20,712 nt of DNA from SVTX01 sp964526505. GTDB taxonomy: Bacteria; Bacillota; Clostridia; Oscillospirales; CAG-272. Below are positions 15,235-20,712 of the stretch, piece after piece. A program made the translations under genes and the position numbers. The stretch covers positions 1-20,712 of the forward strand of contig CAZGJC010000031.1 in assembly GCA_964526505.1 (NCBI GenBank), in the 5' to 3' direction. A model generated the notes under the pieces. It was given only the letters and a program-made list of their open reading frames with translations, did not search any database and had not been told where the DNA came from. The stretch's first letter is position 1, and the number at the start of each line of letters is the position of its first letter.

Positions 15235-17424
15235 TCAGGAAAAGTCAAATACGGTTTTGTCTCCGTCAAGTTTAAGGCGTGCCGAAAATTCTTTGCCGTT
15301 TTTGGATATAAATCCTTGTATGAGCGAGGTTTGTTTTTGCTCACCGAGAAGCATACGGGCGTTGGATATTGATATGGGACGCTTGCAAATTACCGTATTG
15401 ATTTTGAATTTACAACCCTCTTTATATCCGAGACAACCGTAATTGTATTTTCCCCTGACTACGTTTTTTCCGCAGGCAGGGCATATTCCGACAAAATCTC
15501 CGTAAAATCCGGTGTCCGTGTCGGTTTCCGGTGTTGACTCTCTTTTTCTGAAAACTTCGGAAATTTCTTCTTCGGTGAGTTTTACGCTGTCACATACGGT
15601 TATGTCGCCTCTGTAAACCTTTTTCAGAGCCTGACCCAAAATGCCCGTTTTGTATTTGTCCATTGAAATATTCATAAGTGAGAGTTGCTTTATGAGATAT
15701 TCTCCGTCGGGGAGGATGGTGTATACGTCTTTTTTCAGTTGTATATAACCTGATTTGCGTGCGTTATCTATGATGCCCGTGCGTGTTGCCTCGGTGCCGA
15801 GTTCAAGACCTTCGAAAATCGCACGGTAGTCTTCTTCGTCGTTTTCCGTCTCTGCGGTGTCCTGTGATTCACACTTTGGGTCGGCTGTTCCGATTTTGCT
15901 TTCGTTTGAGGCGAGTTTATCTTCACGGAACGGATTTTTCAGATAATTGTTCAGCGTCTCTATCGTATAGTGCTTTGGCGGACTTGTTTGCTTCTCGGTG
16001 GGTTTGAAGTTGATATTTACCTCGTCGCCACGTTCGAGCACAGGGAGAATTTTATCTTTCTTTTCGGAATCGTCAAATCTTAAAAATCCACGTTGAAGAA
16101 TAATGGTTCCTTTCAGCGTAAACTGCTCGTATCCGCCGACGTCTATAACTATTTCGGTTTTTTGGGCAATACATTCTTCTTCGCAAAAAACAGAGACAAA
16201 TCTGCGGAAAACCGTTTGGTATACGAGCATTTCGTTATCCGAAAGCGACTCCTTTTTTGGGATTTTGTACGTAGGCGTAAGTGCTGAGTGGCTTTCTATT
16301 TTTGAGTCGTCGAAGATTGTTTTTTTGTCTTTGAAAACAACGGGATATCCTATATTTTTTATGTTGGCGATAATCTTTTTTATCTTGTCTTTTTCATTTG
16401 TCGCAAGGTATTCCGAGTTTGTTCTCGGATACGTGAGATAACCTTCTTCATAAAGTTTTTGAACTATGGCGAGGCTGTCTGCCATCGACATTTTATATTT
16501 TTTTCCGAGCAGGTTTTGAAGTTTTGAAAGCGAGAACAGTTTACCTGCTCCGATAGTTTCTTTTTTTGTTTTTTTGGATATTACGGTTGCTTTTGAGGCA
16601 TTATATTTGGCACACAAATCGTTGATTTTCGAAATATCGTCCTTTTCGAATTTGACTTTCGATACAAGTTCTATTTCCTCGCCTTTGGTCTCTTCTTTTG
16701 AAGAAGCGACGTAATAGGTACTCGGAACGAAATTCTTTATTGCCATATCTCTGTCGTATATCGCACGCACAATCGGTACGATAACTCTTCCAACACGCAA
16801 AAGCGTACCCGTTTTAAGAGTGGCGTATCTTGTCAGGTTGACACCGTACAGCCAATCAATGTAAGTTCTCGCAAAGCCCTCGTTTGCAAGAGGTGTATAT
16901 TCGCTCTCGGGCTTCATTTCGAGCAAAGCACGACTTACCGTTTCGGGCGTTTGGTCAGGCAGCCAAAGACGGAAAAATTCTCTTGTTTGTGCGTCGGAGT
17001 CGGCTGTCTTTTCCAAGGCACCCGTATGTTCGACGCAAAGTCGAACTATAATTTCACCCTCTCTGTCCGAGTCTCCCGCATTTACGATTTTATCCACATC
17101 CCGACGGTTGCAGAGATATTTTATGGTTTCAAATTGTTTTTGAACGCCGGGGTCGGTCTTTTTGTCCGCACCGAGACGAAGTTTGAATTTGAATTTATCC
17201 GGAAAGCAGGGAAGAGAGTCCATTGACCATTTGCCGTTTTTGCCTGTATAATCTTCGATGTCGCAAAGCGAAAAAAGGTGACCGAACGCCCACGTTACGA
17301 TGTATTCGCCACCCTCAAAATATCCGTTTTTCTTTTGCATTTGCAAGCCCGTGCCGTGTGTGATTCCGGCGACGATATTCCTTGCAAGACTCGGCTTTTC
17401 GGCAATAATGACAGTCATTTTCAT
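15235..17424 (-). CDS. topB: Type IA DNA topoisomerase, topoisomerase III (TopB) type
   Basis: This 729-residue enzyme relaxes or decatenates DNA by cutting one strand. The toprim domain starts with VIIAEKPS (Glu9) and has NAGDSDREGE, its acidic metal triad at 118-124. The active-site tyrosine is Tyr332 in YLTYPRTNSEYL. The last 75 residues or so form a cysteine-containing repeat (CPACGKNVVRG, YGCLGYKEGC, residues about 645-680), a likely zinc or C-terminal repeat domain. Length fits B. subtilis TopB (about 727). The start is MKMTV at 17424; MTV at 17418 is the alternative. A longer frame up to 17592 is excluded because the promoter lies inside it. The usual GRVQTP loop reads GRVIVP (about 212-217), an unusual feature. 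Confidence 0.85.
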   Translation of the reverse strand: MKMTVIIAEKPSLARNIVAGITHGTGLQMQKKNGYFEGGEYIVTWAFGHLFSLCDIEDYTGKNGKWSMDSLPCFPDKFKFKLRLGADKKTDPGVQKQFETIKYLCNRRDVDKIVNAGDSDREGEIIVRLCVEHTGALEKTADSDAQTREFFRLWLPDQTPETVSRALLEMKPESEYTPLANEGFARTYIDWLYGVNLTRYATLKTGTLLRVGRVIVPIVRAIYDRDMAIKNFVPSTYYVASSKEETKGEEIELVSKVKFEKDDISKINDLCAKYNASKATVISKKTKKETIGAGKLFSLSKLQNLLGKKYKMSMADSLAIVQKLYEEGYLTYPRTNSEYLATNEKDKIKKIIANIKNIGYPVVFKDKKTIFDDSKIESHSALTPTYKIPKKESLSDNEMLVYQTVFRRFVSVFCEEECIAQKTEIVIDVGGYEQFTLKGTIILQRGFLRFDDSEKKDKILPVLERGDEVNINFKPTEKQTSPPKHYTIETLNNYLKNPFREDKLASNESKIGTADPKCESQDTAETENDEEDYRAIFEGLELGTEATRTGIIDNARKSGYIQLKKDVYTILPDGEYLIKQLSLMNISMDKYKTGILGQALKKVYRGDITVCDSVKLTEEEISEVFRKRESTPETDTDTGFYGDFVGICPACGKNVVRGKYNYGCLGYKEGCKFKINTVICKRPISISNARMLLGEQKQTSLIQGFISKNGKEFSARLKLDGDKTVFDFS

Positions 17425-17425
17425 T

Positions 17426-17435
17426 CTTTCCTTCC
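17426..17435 (-). promoter_or_regulatory. Ribosome binding site that decides the TopB start
   Basis: On the - strand GGAAGGAAAG lies just before two near-adjacent ATG codons. Its GGAAGG part is five bases from the ATG at 17424 and 11 from that at 17418, so the first is preferred. Confidence 0.6.
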
Positions 17436-17452
17436 GATACGATACTCCGTTT

Positions 17453-17481
17453 ATTTTACCACCGTTTTTACGTTTTGTCAA
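17453..17481 (-). promoter_or_regulatory. Sigma-A promoter of topB
   Basis: On the - strand TTGACA (17481-17476) stands 17 bases before TAAAAT (17458-17453). Transcription would start near 17446, giving a leader of about 20 bases. It diverges from the FakB promoter at 17561. Confidence 0.85.
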
Positions 17482-17560
17482 CGCACGAGAAAAAAGTCGT
17501 TTTGAAAGCCGTTTTAAGCGTTTACCGAGAACAAATATTTGCCAAAAAGGGAAGAAACTA

Positions 17561-17589
17561 TTGACAAAAGTTAAAAGATATTGTATAAT
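17561..17589 (+). promoter_or_regulatory. Sigma-A promoter of the FakB-FakA operon
   Basis: TTGACA at 17561-17566 and TATAAT at 17584-17589 are both perfect consensus boxes, separated by 17 bases. The start site should be near 17596, giving a 5' leader of about 70 bases that contains the palindrome at 17631-17645. Confidence 0.93.
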
Positions 17590-17621
17590 CAACGTGTATT
17601 ATTAAGTTATAGTGGATAGTT

Positions 17622-17645
17622 GTCGGTCTTATTGCCGACGGCAAT
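17622..17645 (+). promoter_or_regulatory. Palindrome in the FakB leader, possible operator or RNA switch
   Basis: ATTGCCGACGGCAAT (17631-17645) is a perfect palindrome of two 7-base halves around one A. It lies in the transcribed leader a few bases before the ribosome site at 17651. A second inverted repeat, GTCGG/CCGAC (17622-17626 and 17635-17639), shares its bases, so the two RNA hairpins exclude each other. It does not match the FabT or FapR operators as I know them. No regulator gene is beside it. Confidence 0.4.
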
Positions 17646-17666
17646 TGTAAGAGAGGAAATAAAAAT

Positions 17667-18530
17667 ATGAGTAACTACGTTATTCTTACGGACTCTTCGG
17701 GGGACCTGCCCGCATCGGTCGCACAGGAACTTTCCGTTGGAGTTATTCCGCTTGAAGTGAATATCGACGGTGTTGGAACAAAACTCAACAACGAACTTGA
17801 TGAAAAAGAATTTTACGGTTTTTTGCGTACAAAAAACGACGTTAAAACAAGTGCCGCAAATATGGAAAGATTTAAGGTGTTTTTCGAACCTTATATCAAT
17901 GCCGGTAACGATATCATATATCTCGGATTTTCGTCCGGTCTTTCGGCTACGTACATGAACGGCAGAAACGCTCTTGCGGAACTTTCGGATGAACACTCCG
18001 AGAGAAAATTGGTTGCAATTGACACGCTTGCCGCATCTCTCGGTCAGGGTCTTATAGTAACCTTGGCGGCTAAAAAGAGAGACGAGGGAGCAACTTTTGA
18101 GGAAGTTGTCGATTACGTTGAAAATATAAAACTTCATATGTGTCACTGGTTTACCGTTGACGACTTGTTCTTCCTCAAACGTGGAGGACGTGTATCTGCG
18201 GCTACGGCTGTGCTTGGCACTATGATGTCGATAAAGCCCGTAATGCACATGGACAATGAGGGTCACCTCATAAATATGGCAAAGGCGAGAGGACGTCGTG
18301 CGTCTGTGCTTGCGATTGCGGATAAACTTTCGGAGACGGGTATAGATCCCGACAATCAACTTATGTATATTTGTCACGGTGATTGTTACGACGACGCAAA
18401 ACTTTTGGCAGATACGGTAAAGGCGAAATATCCCAATTGTGAAATTATGATAGGATATACGGGACCTGTTATCGGGGCTCATTCGGGACCCGGAACTTTG
18501 GCGTTGTTCTTCATAGGTACTGAAAGATAA
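17667..18530 (+). CDS. fakB: DegV family fatty-acid-binding protein (FakB type)
   Basis: This 287-residue protein binds a free fatty acid and presents its carboxylate to the kinase FakA, yielding an acyl phosphate for PlsX/PlsY phospholipid synthesis in the cytosol. It begins YVILTDSSGDLP (4-15). TSAA at 61-64, FSSGLSATY at 88-96, KRGGRVSA at 171-178 and GAHSGPGT at 270-277 are the typical DegV ligand and interface motifs. Length is normal for the family (about 280-290). GAGAGGAAA at 17651-17659 is the ribosome site. The FakA gene follows 16 bases after the stop in the same operon, which favours a true FakB over an orphan DegV. Fatty-acid preference cannot be read. Confidence 0.9.
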   Translation: MSNYVILTDSSGDLPASVAQELSVGVIPLEVNIDGVGTKLNNELDEKEFYGFLRTKNDVKTSAANMERFKVFFEPYINAGNDIIYLGFSSGLSATYMNGRNALAELSDEHSERKLVAIDTLAASLGQGLIVTLAAKKRDEGATFEEVVDYVENIKLHMCHWFTVDDLFFLKRGGRVSAATAVLGTMMSIKPVMHMDNEGHLINMAKARGRRASVLAIADKLSETGIDPDNQLMYICHGDCYDDAKLLADTVKAKYPNCEIMIGYTGPVIGAHSGPGTLALFFIGTER

Positions 18531-18546
18531 TTTTGGAGGAGTTCTG

Positions 18547-20187
18547 ATGGTTATAACAGGAAATTTATTCCGTACAATGGCAGTCTCCGCCGCAAATATG
18601 CTTTACAGTAAAAGAGAAGAGGCTAACAATTTAAACGTTTTCCCCGTACCCGATGGAGATACGGGTACGAATATGAGCCTTACGATGAGTACCGTTTCCA
18701 AGGCAGAGAAAAATCTCCCCGTCGGAGAATGTGCCGAAAAAGTAGCGTCGCTTATGCTTCGCTCGGCAAGGGGAAATTCGGGTGCCATTCTTTCACTGTT
18801 TTTCAGAGGATTCGCAAAAGCACTCAAAGGCAAGGACGAATGCAATTCACAAGACCTTGTTGTGGCATTTGAAAGAGGAAAAACAGAGGCATATCGTGCC
18901 GTTATGAAGCCCACGGAGGGAACTATTCTTACGGTTATGAGAGTTGCGTCCGAAAACGTTTCCGAAGCATTTGCGGAAGACGGCACTCTTGATATAAAAG
19001 TACTTTTTGAGATGTTTGTGAAAACTGCGGAAGTTACTTTGGCACAAACTCCCGAAATGCTTCCGGTATTGAAGCAGGCGGGCGTTGTGGATGCAGGCGG
19101 TTTCGGATTTGTCTGCGTTGTCAAGGGAATGCAAGATGCTCTTGAAGGCAGAGTGGCTGAGGTTGAAGAGAGCATAGACGAGACAAAACTTACAAGTGAG
19201 TCTGCGAATTTTGCCGATTTCGACACCGGTGATATCACATTCGGATATTGCACCGAATGTATAGTTGACAAAAGCGAGCAGTACATCGGTGAGGACACGG
19301 CGGGCGAACTTTACGAGTTTATAAAGAGTATCGGCGACAGTGCGGTGTTTGTAGATGATGAGAACATAATCAAACTTCACATACACACAAACGACCCCGG
19401 AGCGGTGCTGACACGTGCGATTCAGTTCGGAAGTCTGACTACGGTTAAGATTGAAAATATGAGAAATCAGCACACGGCTTTAAAATCGGGTGCCGAAACA
19501 GCGGAAACAAAAACGGTCAAAATTGAAAAAAAGTACGGATTTGTGAGCGTATGTATGGGTGAAGGTATAAAAAATATGTTCACCGATATCGGCGTTGATA
19601 CGGTTATCGAGGGCGGTCAGACTATGAATCCGTCCACACAGGATATCATAGACGCCGTTATGAAAACAAATTCCGAATATGTTTTTGTACTTCCCAACAA
19701 CAAAAACATATGTATGGTTGCAAGACAAGCGGCTGAAATTGTTAAGGAAAGACACGTTGTTGTTGTCCCCACGGAAACCGTCGCACAGGGAATGTCCGCT
19801 ATGATAGCGTATAATCCGGATGCGGATTTGGAAAATATCGTTAAGGAAATGACGCACGCTATGTCTATGGTGACCTCAATGTCGGTAACGTATGCCGTAA
19901 GGGACACCGAAATAGACCGTTTTAAAATATCAAAGGGTCAGTTCTTGGGTCTTGTTGAGAATAAGATCGCTTGTGTTACGGATACAAGTCGTGCCTGTCT
20001 GAAACAATTGATAAGAGGTATGACGGGTGCATCGTTCGTTACCGTATTCTACGGTGATAACGTTTCCGAAGAAGAGGCTTCCGCTATCGGAACGCTTATA
20101 TCCGACAAAGTCGGAGGCGGTTGTGAGGTTGCGGTGCTTGCGGGCGGTCAACCTATTTACGACTACATTATATCTGTTGAACAATAA
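18547..20187 (+). CDS. fakA: Fatty acid kinase catalytic subunit FakA (DAK2 domain)
   Basis: This 546-residue protein transfers phosphate from ATP to a FakB-bound fatty acid. The N-terminal DhaL-like kinase domain contains VPDGDTGTNM (34-43), whose aspartates bind magnesium and ATP, RGNSGAI (75-81), KPTEGTILTV (121-130) and VDAGGFGFV (181-189). A middle domain (about 220-320) includes the HIHTNDPG segment. The C-terminal DegV-like domain (about 340-546) has VFVLPNNKNI and ends AGGQPIYDYIISVEQ. Length agrees with Staphylococcus FakA (about 548). GGAGGAG at 18535-18541 is a strong ribosome site. It is the last gene of the FakB operon, and a bidirectional terminator follows. Confidence 0.94.
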   Translation: MVITGNLFRTMAVSAANMLYSKREEANNLNVFPVPDGDTGTNMSLTMSTVSKAEKNLPVGECAEKVASLMLRSARGNSGAILSLFFRGFAKALKGKDECNSQDLVVAFERGKTEAYRAVMKPTEGTILTVMRVASENVSEAFAEDGTLDIKVLFEMFVKTAEVTLAQTPEMLPVLKQAGVVDAGGFGFVCVVKGMQDALEGRVAEVEESIDETKLTSESANFADFDTGDITFGYCTECIVDKSEQYIGEDTAGELYEFIKSIGDSAVFVDDENIIKLHIHTNDPGAVLTRAIQFGSLTTVKIENMRNQHTALKSGAETAETKTVKIEKKYGFVSVCMGEGIKNMFTDIGVDTVIEGGQTMNPSTQDIIDAVMKTNSEYVFVLPNNKNICMVARQAAEIVKERHVVVVPTETVAQGMSAMIAYNPDADLENIVKEMTHAMSMVTSMSVTYAVRDTEIDRFKISKGQFLGLVENKIACVTDTSRACLKQLIRGMTGASFVTVFYGDNVSEEEASAIGTLISDKVGGGCEVAVLAGGQPIYDYIISVEQ

Positions 20188-20191
20188 ACGA

Positions 20192-20225
20192 GAAAAAACA
20201 CACGCCGACAGGCGTGTGTTTTTTT
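20192..20225. terminator. Bidirectional terminator between fakA and the CotJC-like gene
   Basis: ACACACGCC (20198-20206) pairs with GGCGTGTGT (20211-20219) around loop GACA. T-runs follow on the + strand (20220-20225) and, through the A-run at 20193-20198, on the - strand. It would stop both fakA and the convergent catalase-type gene. Confidence 0.9.
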
Positions 20226-20271
20226 CGTTGTATGACCGTTTGAGGCATGGTCTTTCGGACGGTTGTCTAAT

Positions 20272-20712
20272 TTAATAAATGCCTTTTTTGAATACGTTTT
20301 GAGAACAATTTTTATCAAAGCAGGGATTGAATGCGTAAAAGTTTTGCGAGTCGAGTTTGTCTTGCGTTATACGCAGTGCGTCGCAAAAACGCTGATAGTG
20401 AACGATTTCACGCTCACGCAAGAATTTTATGGGTTCTTTGACATCTGGGTCATCCACAAGTCGCAAAATGTTATCGTAGGTGGTACGGGCTTTTTGTTCT
20501 GCCGCAAGGTCCTCGTTGAGGTCTGTTATGATGTCGCCCTTAATTCCGACGTATTTCATATCGAACGGTACTCCCGAAGCGGATATGGGATATATGCCCG
20601 TGGTGTGATCCACAAAGTAATTGGCATATGGTGTTTTGGCTATTTCTTCTTCCGATACGTTTGACGTGAGTTGATAGAGAATTGCCGATATCATTTCAAG
20701 ATGTGCAAGTTC
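20272..20712 (-). CDS. cotJC: CotJC-like manganese catalase / spore coat protein (5' end beyond the window)
   Basis: The visible 146 residues, reaching the window edge, begin ELAHLEMISAILYQL and include AEQKARTTYDNIL and REREIVHYQRFCDAL. These hold the E..H, E and H ligands expected in the di-manganese centre of manganese catalases. CotJC of Bacillus has about 189 residues, so some 40 N-terminal residues lie outside. An ATG at 20694 is internal, since the ELAHLE motif upstream is in frame. CotJC sits in the inner spore coat and may detoxify hydrogen peroxide; this supports a spore-former. A vegetative manganese catalase of the same family is the alternative. The gene is convergent with fakA and shares its terminator. 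Confidence 0.85.
   Translation of the reverse strand, partial: ELAHLEMISAILYQLTSNVSEEEIAKTPYANYFVDHTTGIYPISASGVPFDMKYVGIKGDIITDLNEDLAAEQKARTTYDNILRLVDDPDVKEPIKFLREREIVHYQRFCDALRITQDKLDSQNFYAFNPCFDKNCSQNVFKKGIY

Noticed and set aside
17425..17592. N-terminal extension of the topoisomerase by 56 residues
   Set aside because: It contains the topB promoter, is not similar to the family start, and the strong ribosome site lies further down.
17607..18482. A 291-codon open frame on the - strand opposite fakB
   Set aside because: It mirrors fakB almost exactly, contains no known motif, has no ribosome site, and fakB is a clear family member with promoter and ribosome site.

Overview
The window looks like a chromosome segment of a spore-forming, low-to-moderate GC Clostridia-type Firmicute. 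Three things point there: a class I T-box leader in front of a valyl-tRNA synthetase gene, a FakB/FakA fatty-acid kinase pair, and a CotJC-like manganese catalase. Promoters are strong sigma-A type (TTGACA, 17 bp, TATAAT). I cannot assign a genus.

Region 1 (1-10676, + strand) is a tightly packed phage-structural block. After a hairpin-rich leader come a HK97/Mu-type major capsid protein, a podovirus-type head-to-tail adaptor, a large tail-nozzle-like protein, and a long tail fibre with two copies of a BspA-like leucine-rich module. A separate ORF of coiled-coil repeats follows and is probably the frameshifted 3' end of the fibre. Next are a second BspA-like tail protein, three small tail-region proteins and three integral membrane proteins. 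Many genes overlap by ATGA or GTGA. No terminase, portal, integrase, endolysin or repressor is visible. The first two could lie left of the window, but the right side passes straight into ordinary chromosomal genes. The block may be a prophage end, a decayed prophage or a domesticated particle; the window alone cannot decide.

Region 2 (10673-15120, - strand) is housekeeping. A DUF6514-like small protein has its terminator inside the coding end of the last phage-block gene, and the two stop codons overlap. Then come a Cof-type HAD phosphatase and valS, which form one operon behind a sigma-A promoter and a T-box leader with a GTC (valine) specifier.

Region 3 (15178-17481, - strand) is a type IA topoisomerase of the TopB type with its own promoter and a probable terminator.

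Region 4 (17561-20225, + strand) is a divergent operon of a DegV/FakB fatty-acid-binding protein and the FakA kinase, which activate free fatty acids as acyl phosphates for phospholipid synthesis. A perfect 15-bp palindrome lies in its 5' leader. The operon ends in a bidirectional terminator shared with a convergent, right-truncated CotJC-like gene (20272-20712, - strand).
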